A stretch of 21,934 bases of DNA from Gammaproteobacteria bacterium (GTDB lineage: Bacteria; Pseudomonadota; Gammaproteobacteria; Poriferisulfidales; Oxydemutatoraceae): NCBI GenBank assembly GCA_007570905.1, contig RKSI01000051.1, forward strand, positions 1-21,934, given 5' to 3'. Both the position numbers and the translations under genes were made by a program. This document shows, piece by piece, positions 10,305 through 16,489 of this stretch; positions within the stretch are counted from its first letter, which is position 1; each line of letters opens with the position of its first letter. The notes beneath the pieces are model-generated. The model was not told the DNA's origin, ran no database searches, and was given only the letters and a program-made list of their open reading frames with translations.

Positions 10305-11126
10305 ATGCCTGCGGTGTTAATCAACGGCAAACCGGGCGGCGCGATTGCCGTGACCGACCGGGGTCTTGCCTACGGCGACGGCGTTTTTGAGAGCGTCCCG
10401 GTCACCGGCGGCGCGCCGCGTCTGTGGCCGCGCCACCGCGCGCGTCTGCGCGACGGCTGCCGCAAACTGGCCATCGCCTTTGACGACTGGGATGTCCTTG
10501 ACGAGGAGGTGCGCCGCCTCGCCGAAGACAGCGGCGACGCCGTCGTCAAGGTCATCGTCACGCGCGGCGGCGGCGCGCGCGGCTACCGCCCGCCGCTTGC
10601 GGCAAAGCCTACGCGCATCGTCATCGCGCTGCCGCCGCCGGATTACCCGGACGACTTCGCGCAACTCGGCATCGCCGCACGGTTCTGCCGCAAGCGTCTC
10701 GCCGACGATCCCGACCTGGCCGGCGTCAAGCATCTGAACCGGCTGGAGCAGGTGCTGGCGCGAATGGAATGGCAAGACGAATACCAGGAGGGCGTGATGC
10801 TTGACGCGCGCGACCGGGTGGTGGAAGGCACGATGAGCAATCTTTTCATCGTGGAAGACGGCGGACTGCGAACCCCGCTGCTGGACCGCTGCGGCGTCAG
10901 CGGCGTGATGCGGAACTGGATTATCGAGGCGTGCCGGCGGCGCGGCGTTGCGGTTCGGGAAGACCGCCTGTCGCGCGAGGATTTGCTGCAAGCCGACGGC
11001 GTTTTTTTTTGCAATGTGCTGATACGCGCCTGGCCTGTTCGCCGTCTTGAGAGCGAGCGCGAATACGATGTGCGGGCGGTGCATGATTTGTTGCGAAGAC
11101 TGCCCGCCGCCGGCGCGGATGACTGA
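10305..11126 (+). CDS. pabC: Aminodeoxychorismate lyase (PabC)
   Basis: PLP enzyme that splits 4-amino-4-deoxychorismate to p-aminobenzoate and pyruvate for folate synthesis. The 273-residue fold-type IV protein begins MPAVLINGKPGGAIAV and has DRGLAYGDGVFES, the PLP lysine Lys142 in GVKHLNRLEQVL, and EGTMSNLFIV. GVKHLNRLEQVLARMEW is closer to PabC than to D-amino acid or branched-chain transaminases. The ATG at 10305 lies 25 bases after fabF with no Shine-Dalgarno. It ends 3 bases before mltG, and its place between fabF and mltG is the usual gammaproteobacterial order. It contains a run of nine T at 11002-11010. Confidence 0.92.
   Translation: MPAVLINGKPGGAIAVTDRGLAYGDGVFESVPVTGGAPRLWPRHRARLRDGCRKLAIAFDDWDVLDEEVRRLAEDSGDAVVKVIVTRGGGARGYRPPLAAKPTRIVIALPPPDYPDDFAQLGIAARFCRKRLADDPDLAGVKHLNRLEQVLARMEWQDEYQEGVMLDARDRVVEGTMSNLFIVEDGGLRTPLLDRCGVSGVMRNWIIEACRRRGVAVREDRLSREDLLQADGVFFCNVLIRAWPVRRLESEREYDVRAVHDLLRRLPAAGADD
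11002..11010 (+). repeat. Homopolymer run of nine T inside pabC
   Basis: The codons GTT TTT TTT TGC (Val-Phe-Phe-Cys) contain T9. It is the longest homopolymer I noticed in this GC-rich window. One base lost gives TGA within about seven codons, and one gained gives TGA after about seventeen codons, so either slip removes roughly the last 40 residues of PabC. Confidence 0.9.
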
Positions 11127-11129
11127 CCG

Positions 11130-12149
11130 GTGAAACGCAGCAGTGCAAGGCGTCTTGCCGTCGCCGGCCTCGCCGCCGCGGTGCTGGCGGGCGCCGCGTT
11201 CGCGTGGGATTTTTACCGCAATCTCCACGCCGTGCCGCTGACCAACACCGAACAGACGGATTGGGACATCGCCGAGGGCAGTTCATTCAACCGCGTCATC
11301 GCCGGCATGGAGCGGGCGGGTTTGCTGGCGGGCAGCAGGCCGGTGCCGGTGCGTTTTTATGCGGCGCTGTACGCAAGACTGGCCGGGCTTGAAGGCCGCA
11401 TCAAGGCGGGAAGATACCGGATTGAACCGCGAATGACGCTGGCCGGGTTTCTCGAGATGGCGGCGAGCGGCAAGGGCGTCCTGGAGCGCCTGCGTATCAT
11501 TGAGGGGGCCACGCTGAGACAGGTCTTGCAGGCGATGCGGCGGCACGGGGCGATTGAGGCGGTCGCCGCCGACGCCGAAGAAATCAGGCGGCGTCTCGGC
11601 GTTGATTATCCGTCGCTGGAAGGCTGGTTTTTCCCCGACACCTATTTTTTCAGCGCCGGCGCCGCCGATGTGGATTTGTTCCGGCAGGGTTACGAAAAAA
11701 TGCGGCGGACGCTGGAGTCCAACTGGCGCGAAAGGGCGCCCGGCCTGAACCTCGCGTCGCCTTACGAGGCGCTGATACTCGCCTCCATCGTCGAGAAGGA
11801 AGCGGCGCGAGACGACGAGCGCCGCCGCATCGCCGGCGTGTTTTTGTCGCGGCTTGAGAAGGGCATGCGGCTGCAGGCCGACCCCACCGTCATTTACGGC
11901 ATGGGCCTGCAATTCGGCGGCAACATCGGCAAGAAAGACCTGAAAGCCGACACGCCGTACAACACCTACCGCCGCAAGGGGCTGCCGCCGACGCCGATTG
12001 CGATGCCCGGCCTTGCGTCGCTGCGGGCGGTGCTGCATCCGGAGAAAACCGGCGCGCTATACTTTGTCAGCAAGGGCGACGGCAGCCATCATTTCTCGAA
12101 AACCTACGGCGAACACCGCAAGGCGGTCGCCCGCTACCAGTTGAAGTAA
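11130..12149 (+). CDS. mltG: Endolytic murein transglycosylase MltG (YceG)
   Basis: Inner-membrane lytic transglycosylase that cleaves nascent peptidoglycan strands and sets their length. The 339 residues start at a GTG 3 bases after pabC. A short basic N-terminus (VKRSSARR) and a hydrophobic segment at about 9-27 form the membrane anchor. The YceG domain contains YPSLEGWFFPDTYFF, then LILASIVEKEA with the likely catalytic Glu222, then LQADPTVIYG, YNTYRRKGLPPTPI and GSHHFSKTYGEH. The stop overlaps the tmk ATG by one base (TAATG). Family and order match E. coli yceG between pabC and tmk. Confidence 0.95.
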   Translation: MKRSSARRLAVAGLAAAVLAGAAFAWDFYRNLHAVPLTNTEQTDWDIAEGSSFNRVIAGMERAGLLAGSRPVPVRFYAALYARLAGLEGRIKAGRYRIEPRMTLAGFLEMAASGKGVLERLRIIEGATLRQVLQAMRRHGAIEAVAADAEEIRRRLGVDYPSLEGWFFPDTYFFSAGAADVDLFRQGYEKMRRTLESNWRERAPGLNLASPYEALILASIVEKEAARDDERRRIAGVFLSRLEKGMRLQADPTVIYGMGLQFGGNIGKKDLKADTPYNTYRRKGLPPTPIAMPGLASLRAVLHPEKTGALYFVSKGDGSHHFSKTYGEHRKAVARYQLK

Positions 12150-12808
12150 TGCAGCGCGGAAAACTGATTACCCTTGAGGGAATAGACGGCGTCGGCAAGA
12201 GCACGCAGGCCGGGGCGCTTGAAGCGTTTCTCAGGCGGCGCGGCGTGGATGTCAGGAAAACCCGCGAGCCTGGCGGCGTGCCGATGGGCGAGGCCATCCG
12301 GCGCATGCTGCTGGAGCAGGAAAAGGGGCTGTCGGGCCTCGCCGAACTGCTGCTGTTTTTTGCGGCGCGCGCCGAGCATGTCCGCCGCGTCGTGCAGCCT
12401 GCGCTTGAGCGCGGCCAGTGGGTTGTTTGCGACCGCTTTATTGACGCGAGTTACGCCTACCAGGGCGGCGGGCGCGAAATGCCGTTTAAGTGGATTGATG
12501 AACTGGCCGAGTGGGTCGCGCCCGGCCTGTCGCCCGATTTGACTATCCTGCTGGACTTGCCGCCCGACAAAAGACACAAGGAAATTCCCGACACCCAGTA
12601 TGAATTGCTGCGCGCCGGCAAGACGCCGGACAACTTTGAGTCGCAGGGCAGGGCGTTTGTCGAGCGGGTGCGAAAGACTTATCTGGAGCGCGCCGGGAGC
12701 GAACCCGGGCGGGTCAAGGTGATTGACGCCGCCCGGGACAGGGAACAGGTCGGCGCGGAAATCATCGCGCTGGTTGCCGGGCGATGGCCGGAGATTGGCG
12801 GTGAGTGA
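12149..12808 (+). CDS. tmk: Thymidylate kinase with a divergent LID region
   Basis: Phosphorylates dTMP to dTDP with ATP. The 219 residues have the P-loop EGIDGVGKST (10-19), TREPGG (38-43) and the nucleotide-site motif CDRFIDASYAYQGGGR (94-109). The LID region (about 138-165) is unusual. Bacterial enzymes usually have an Arg-rich segment ending DRIE or DRFE; here it reads PDTQYELLRAGKTPDNFES, with Asn162 where the Arg is expected and a few extra residues. The gene keeps its operon position, overlapping mltG by 1 base and holB by 8, and is otherwise intact, so it is probably functional with altered LID contacts. Confidence 0.94.
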   Translation: MQRGKLITLEGIDGVGKSTQAGALEAFLRRRGVDVRKTREPGGVPMGEAIRRMLLEQEKGLSGLAELLLFFAARAEHVRRVVQPALERGQWVVCDRFIDASYAYQGGGREMPFKWIDELAEWVAPGLSPDLTILLDLPPDKRHKEIPDTQYELLRAGKTPDNFESQGRAFVERVRKTYLERAGSEPGRVKVIDAARDREQVGAEIIALVAGRWPEIGGE

Positions 12809-13796
12809 GGTCGTTTATGCGTGGCAGCGCGCGCAGTGGGACAACTGGCTGCGGATGCTGGCGGCGGCGCGCGTGCCCAACGCCTTGCTGCTGAGCGGGC
12901 AGGACGGCTGCGGCATTGAAGAATTTGGTTCCGCTTTGTGCCGCAGTTTGTTGTGCCACAGTGAAAAAGACAAGCCTTGCGGCAGATGCAAGGGGTGCCG
13001 TTTGCTGGCTTCGGAGAATCATCCGGACTATCTTCGCGTCGTCGCCGAGAAGAAAGAAATCAAGGTCGCGCAAATCCGCGAACTGGCCGACTTTTTCTCG
13101 CTGAACCGGCATTACGGCAACTACCGCGTCGCCTTTGTGCCGCGCGCCGACAGCATGAACTACGCCGCCGCCAACAGTTTGCTGAAAACGCTGGAAGAGC
13201 CGCCGGACGGCGGCGTTATCGTGCTTGTTTGCAGGCGCCTGGCAAAACTGCCTGCGACAATACGCAGCCGCTGCCGCAAAATCCGCTTTCCGCTGCCGGG
13301 CGCCGAGGCGGCGGAATGGCTGGCCGGGCAATTGTCGCTGGAACCGGAACAGGCGCGGCGCCGGCTTGCGCTGTTCGGGCTGCGGCCACTGGAGGCCGCG
13401 CAGAAAACCGAAAAGGGGCTGGACAGGGAAAAATTTCACGACGAACTGGCGCAGTGGCTGTCGGCAAAGGCGCCGCTTGCGGACTTGTCCGACATCGCGG
13501 AGCGCTGGAACGAGCAGCCGTCGCCGCTGATTCAGCAGTGGCTGCTGGAGGAATTGCAGATGATGATTCATGCCGCCTTTGTGCATGACGCTGAGCATGG
13601 CGCTTCCGGCGCCGCGGTCGCGGCGTCCGCCGCAAATCCACCCGCGAATCAACCCGCTAATCTACAATTCGAAAGTCTGCAAAGGCTGCACGGGCGGCAG
13701 GTTCAGCGCTGTCGCCTGGCCGACAGCAACAGTCTGAACCCGCGCCTGCTGCTGGAAAGCGGCCTGCTTGAATGGCACAAGACTTTCAGCCGCTGA
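12801..13796 (+). CDS. holB: DNA polymerase III subunit delta'
   Basis: Stator subunit of the clamp loader. The GTG at 12801, preceded by GGAG (12790-12793), gives 331 residues, close to the usual 330. The P-loop is degenerate (SGQDGCGIEEFG), as expected for delta', which does not hydrolyse ATP. Four zinc-binding cysteines are at 52, 60, 63 and 66 (PCGRCKGC). LLKTLEEPP is at 127-135 and the SRC trans-arginine motif at 156-158. The start overlaps tmk by 8 bases. An Ala/Asn/Pro-rich segment at about 278-289 interrupts the C-terminal collar domain. The last 11 bases overlap the convergent gene at 13786. Confidence 0.94.
   Translation: MSEVVYAWQRAQWDNWLRMLAAARVPNALLLSGQDGCGIEEFGSALCRSLLCHSEKDKPCGRCKGCRLLASENHPDYLRVVAEKKEIKVAQIRELADFFSLNRHYGNYRVAFVPRADSMNYAAANSLLKTLEEPPDGGVIVLVCRRLAKLPATIRSRCRKIRFPLPGAEAAEWLAGQLSLEPEQARRRLALFGLRPLEAAQKTEKGLDREKFHDELAQWLSAKAPLADLSDIAERWNEQPSPLIQQWLLEELQMMIHAAFVHDAEHGASGAAVAASAANPPANQPANLQFESLQRLHGRQVQRCRLADSNSLNPRLLLESGLLEWHKTFSR
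13632..13667 (+). repeat. Three 12-base tandem units inside holB
   Basis: Three in-frame units begin GCAAATC, GCGAATC and GCTAATC and encode ANPP, ANQP and ANLQ. The units differ at wobble positions, which suggests an old duplication. They form a flexible linker in the C-terminal part of HolB. Confidence 0.7.
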
Positions 13797-14973
13797 AATC
13801 GCGGAGGCATTCAAGCGCCCGGTCGAGGACTGCGCGCGGCGTGTAGAAATGCGGCGACAGCCGAATGCCGCCGCCTCTGCACGCGCACAGCACATCAACT
13901 TTCAACAGCCGCCGGTGCAAGGCTTCGGGTTCTCCCCGCAACGGGCGCACCGTCAGAATGCCGCCGCGCCGGTGTTCTTCCGCAGGCGTCAGCAATTGAA
14001 ACCGCTCCGCATCCATGTTGTCTGCGAGATAAGACACATTGGACGCGACCCCGCTGAAAACCCGCGCAAGGCCGGCATCAAACAGCAGGCCGAGACTGGC
14101 GTGCAGCGCGTGGATGCCGAGCGAGTTGAGACTGCCGCATTCAAACCGCCGGGCGTTTTCGGCCTCGTCCCAGGCGGCGGGCGCGGCCTCGCCGTAAAGC
14201 GAATCATAATCGCCGGGGTTTTGCAGCATGCCCCAGCCGTACTGGTGCAGTTTCAGGGTTTTCAGGTGGCGGCGCCGGCAGTAAAAGCAGCCGGCGCCTT
14301 CGGGCGCCAGCATCCACTTGTGGCCGTCGGCGGCCAGGAAATCAATTTGCGACGCCCGCACATCAACCGGCGCCGCGCCGAGGCTCTGAATGGCGTCCAC
14401 GCAGAGCAGGGCGCCGGCCTCCCGGCACGCCTTGCCGAGGTCGTCCAGGTTCATATGGTGGCCGGTCGCATACTGGATTGAACTGACCGCCAGCACCCGC
14501 GTCCGCCGGTCGAGGCGGCCAATCAGCGCCTGCTCCGGCGTGTCTGCGGCGTGCAAATCAACCGTGCGCACCTCAACGCCGAAGCGCCTCGCCAGCGATT
14601 CCCAGACAATGCGGTTGGACGGGAACTCCTGCATGCCGACGACGACATTGTCGCCCGGCTGCCAGTCCAGCCCGTAGGCCACCAGCGACAGCCCTTCCGA
14701 GGTGTTCTTCACCAGCGCGATTTCATCGGCGGATTCGGCGTTGATTAAACGGCGAAGCAACTCGCGCAGCGCGCCGGCGGTCTCTTCCCACGCCTTGTAA
14801 TGCAGCGCGCCGCAACGCGCGTTCTCGCGCGCGAAGTCGCAGACGGCGTCGGCGGTGCATTGCGGCCACGGCGCGACCGCCGCGTGATTCAGGTAGGCGA
14901 CGCCTTGTTGTATCGGAAACTGGCCGCTGATTGCCGTTATAATGTCCGGCGTGATGTCGTTTTTTCCAGCCAT
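13786..14973 (-). CDS. Class V aminotransferase-fold PLP enzyme, substrate unknown
   Basis: 395 residues of the NifS/Csd/isopenicillin-N-epimerase superfamily. The N-terminus has AYLNHAAVAPWP (26-37). Further motifs are NTSEGLSLVAYG (phosphate binding, 90-101), CVDAIQSLGA with Asp193 and Gln196 against the pyridine ring, and the PLP lysine Lys219 in DGHKWMLAPEG. RFECGSLNSLG (277-287) is also typical. The catalytic-Cys motif of SufS-type desulfurases (RxGHHC) is replaced by LCACRGGGIRLSPHFYTP (362-379), so cysteine desulfuration is unlikely; an amino acid epimerase, lyase or transaminase role is open. It overlaps holB tail to tail, and its start region overlaps the divergent transpeptidase gene, so it is probably transcribed alone. 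Confidence 0.85.
   Translation of the reverse strand: MAGKNDITPDIITAISGQFPIQQGVAYLNHAAVAPWPQCTADAVCDFARENARCGALHYKAWEETAGALRELLRRLINAESADEIALVKNTSEGLSLVAYGLDWQPGDNVVVGMQEFPSNRIVWESLARRFGVEVRTVDLHAADTPEQALIGRLDRRTRVLAVSSIQYATGHHMNLDDLGKACREAGALLCVDAIQSLGAAPVDVRASQIDFLAADGHKWMLAPEGAGCFYCRRRHLKTLKLHQYGWGMLQNPGDYDSLYGEAAPAAWDEAENARRFECGSLNSLGIHALHASLGLLFDAGLARVFSGVASNVSYLADNMDAERFQLLTPAEEHRRGGILTVRPLRGEPEALHRRLLKVDVLCACRGGGIRLSPHFYTPRAVLDRALECLRDFSG
14938..14943 (+). promoter_or_regulatory. Possible -10 element for the L,D-transpeptidase gene
   Basis: A perfect TATAAT ends 10 bases before the ATG at 14954 and overlaps the upstream ATG at 14942. I see no good -35 at 15-19 bases. If it is used, translation must start at 14954 or 14978 and the leader would be only a few bases. 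Confidence 0.35.
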
Positions 14974-15952
14974 TCGGATGTTGTTGTCGGCGGCCTGCGG
15001 GGTGCTGTTGCCGGTTGCGTCCGCGTTCCCGGCGACTTACGGGTTCGATTCAAATCATACACTAATCGGCGCGCTGCAAAAGGTCGTGATTCAGCCGCAG
15101 GACACGATACTCGCCATCGCCGAGGAATTCAGCCTCGGCATAGAGGAAATCCTGGAAGCCAACCCGGGCATAGACCCGTGGGTGCCGGGCGAGGGCAATT
15201 CGGTGGTTTTGCCGAGCCAGTTTATCCTGCCGCGCCCGTCGTTCCGCGGCATACTCGTGAACCTGGCGGAAATGCGGATTTATTACTACGACCCGAAACC
15301 GGCCTCCGGCGGCGAGCGAAAGGTCAGGACTTACCCGATCAGCATCGGCCGCGGCGACTGGCAAACGCCGGTCTCGGCAGCCAGGGTCATCGACAAGATA
15401 GTCAATCCGACCTGGTATCCGCCGCCCAGCGTGCGGCGCGAGCACGAACTGATGGACGACCCGCTGCCGGTGTCGGTGCCGCCGGGCGAGGACAACCCGC
15501 TGGGCAAATACGCGCTGCAACTGAACCTGCCCGGCTATTTCATTCACGGCACCAACCGCCCGTACGCCATCGGCCTGAAAGCCACGCACGGCTGCATCCG
15601 GATGCGCCCGGTGGACATCCGGGACTTCTTCGGCCTGGTCGAGCGCGGCACGCCGGTGACGATACAGTTTCAGCCGTTCAAGAGCGCGCTGGTGGACGGC
15701 GTGGTGTATCTCGAGGCGCACGGCGGCGGCGAGGCCGGCGTGATGGACCGCTATCTGGGGCAGGCCATCCGCGAAATCAGCCGCCTGACCGAGAAACGGG
15801 CGATACCGGTGGACTGGGAACTCCTCGTCAGCACGGCGAAGCGCGGCGCCGGCATACCGGTGCCGCTGAACCGCGGCGCAGCCATCGCCCCCAAACCGGT
15901 GCGGCGCGCGCCCGGCGCCGCCGCGCAATCGGCGGCGGACTACATTTTCTGA
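14942..15952 (+). CDS. Exported LysM and L,D-transpeptidase (YkuD) protein
   Basis: Periplasmic enzyme of the ErfK/YbiS family, which forms peptide bonds to meso-diaminopimelate in peptidoglycan. From the first ATG it has 336 residues: a signal peptide (hydrophobic LLSAACGVLLPVASAF, likely cut after FPA near residue 31), a LysM-like segment at about 46-95 (DTILAIAEEFSLGIEEILEA, then NPGIDPWVPGEGN), then the YkuD domain at about 102-238 with IHGTN and the catalytic HGCIRM (Cys218). A basic, Ala/Pro-rich tail follows. Starts at 14942, 14954 or 14978 are possible; 14954 keeps Arg12 in the signal n-region and clears the TATAAT. It converges on a Lpp-like lipoprotein gene, a candidate substrate. 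Confidence 0.93.
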   Translation: MSGVMSFFPAIRMLLSAACGVLLPVASAFPATYGFDSNHTLIGALQKVVIQPQDTILAIAEEFSLGIEEILEANPGIDPWVPGEGNSVVLPSQFILPRPSFRGILVNLAEMRIYYYDPKPASGGERKVRTYPISIGRGDWQTPVSAARVIDKIVNPTWYPPPSVRREHELMDDPLPVSVPPGEDNPLGKYALQLNLPGYFIHGTNRPYAIGLKATHGCIRMRPVDIRDFFGLVERGTPVTIQFQPFKSALVDGVVYLEAHGGGEAGVMDRYLGQAIREISRLTEKRAIPVDWELLVSTAKRGAGIPVPLNRGAAIAPKPVRRAPGAAAQSAADYIF

Positions 15953-16005
15953 TTGGCGGGAGGGATAGTCTCCGGAGGCCGGCGCGCAAGAAAAGCCGCC
16001 GGCGC

Positions 16006-16030
16006 AAAAAAGGGGCCTTGCGGCCCCTTC
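16006..16030 (-). terminator. Rho-independent terminator of the lipoprotein gene
   Basis: On the minus strand the stem AAGGGGCC / GGCCCCTT closes a GCAA tetraloop and runs into six T in all (16006-16011). It starts 27 bases past the lipoprotein stop. On the plus strand the same hairpin lacks a following T run, so for the transpeptidase gene it would work poorly; a second GC-only stem (15978-15984 with 15997-16003) lies just before it. Confidence 0.88.
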
Positions 16031-16056
16031 AAAGCGAAAAGCAAATGAGATGATGT

Positions 16057-16299
16057 TTATTTCATCATCTGCATCATTTTCTTTTTGCCGTGCATTTTGG
16101 TCATGGCTTGCTCGACCTGAGAGGCTTTAATCATGGCTTCACTTGCCATTTCCTTGGCCCTCGCGGCGGCAGTTTCGGCAGAATTAAGCTGAAACTGCAT
16201 TTCAGACATCTGCGCGTTCATGTCATCCATCATTTGCGTATTTGCACAGCCGGTCAGGAACAGCGCGGCGCAAGCAACGGTGAAGAAAAGCTTTTTCAT
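16057..16299 (-). CDS. Small methionine-rich Lpp/OprI-like outer-membrane lipoprotein
   Basis: 80 residues. The lipoprotein signal MKKLFFTVACAALFLTGC ends in the lipobox LTGC, so Cys18 would be lipidated; Asn-Thr after Ala19 favours outer-membrane sorting (no Asp at +2). The mature 63 residues form a predicted single helix with an Ala-rich middle (SAETAAARAKEMASEAMIKA) like OprI and Lpp. The last residue is lysine, as in Braun's lipoprotein, where it is joined to peptidoglycan. Fourteen of 80 residues are Met, including the tail KKKMMQMMK, which is unusual. GGAG lies 11 bases before the ATG. It has its own promoter region and terminator. Assignment to Lpp is by form, not by close similarity. 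Confidence 0.8.
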   Translation of the reverse strand: MKKLFFTVACAALFLTGCANTQMMDDMNAQMSEMQFQLNSAETAAARAKEMASEAMIKASQVEQAMTKMHGKKKMMQMMK

Positions 16300-16414
16300 A
16301 ATAAATAGAACTCCGAAGTTTTGATTTGGTGTAGAACCGAGAAGTTGCGAAGGTTAGACGCAAACGGCCTTCAACGCAAGTGCCCATTTTACCTGTGCGT
16401 CCGGGCGCCCATCA

Positions 16415-16447
16415 TCTATTTCGCATAATGTATATTATGTCAAATAG
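16415..16447 (-). promoter_or_regulatory. AT-rich 32-base dyad overlapping a predicted lipoprotein promoter
   Basis: The dyad spans 16416-16447, with outer arms CTATTT (16416-16421) and AAATAG (16442-16447) and inner arms CATAAT (16424-16429) and ATTATG (16434-16439) around a GTAT centre. On the minus strand it contains a perfect -35, TTGACA (16438-16443). At 17 bases the best -10 is AATAGA (16415-16420), which is poor. This architecture suits an operator whose binding protein would cover the promoter. Transcription would begin near 16408 and leave a leader of about 110 bases. It also lies just past the end of the fumarylacetoacetate hydrolase-family gene, but lacks the T run of a terminator. 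Confidence 0.55.
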
Positions 16448-16489
16448 TAAATTGTTTGGGCACAGGGCGTGAATAGGCTGGAAAGTCCT

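Noticed and set aside
13786..14973. Assignment as cysteine desulfurase (sufS, csdA or iscS)
   Set aside because: The conserved catalytic cysteine motif is missing and no suf or isc genes adjoin, so only the fold family is claimed.
14955..15010. Lipoprotein signal in the transpeptidase (SAAC)
   Set aside because: The hydrophobic segment continues well beyond this Cys and position -3 is Ser, so an ordinary signal peptide cut after FPA fits better.
16403..16410. GGGCGCCC palindrome beside the dyad as a terminator for the FAH-family gene
   Set aside because: It has no loop and no following T run on either strand; an eight-base GC palindrome is expected by chance here.
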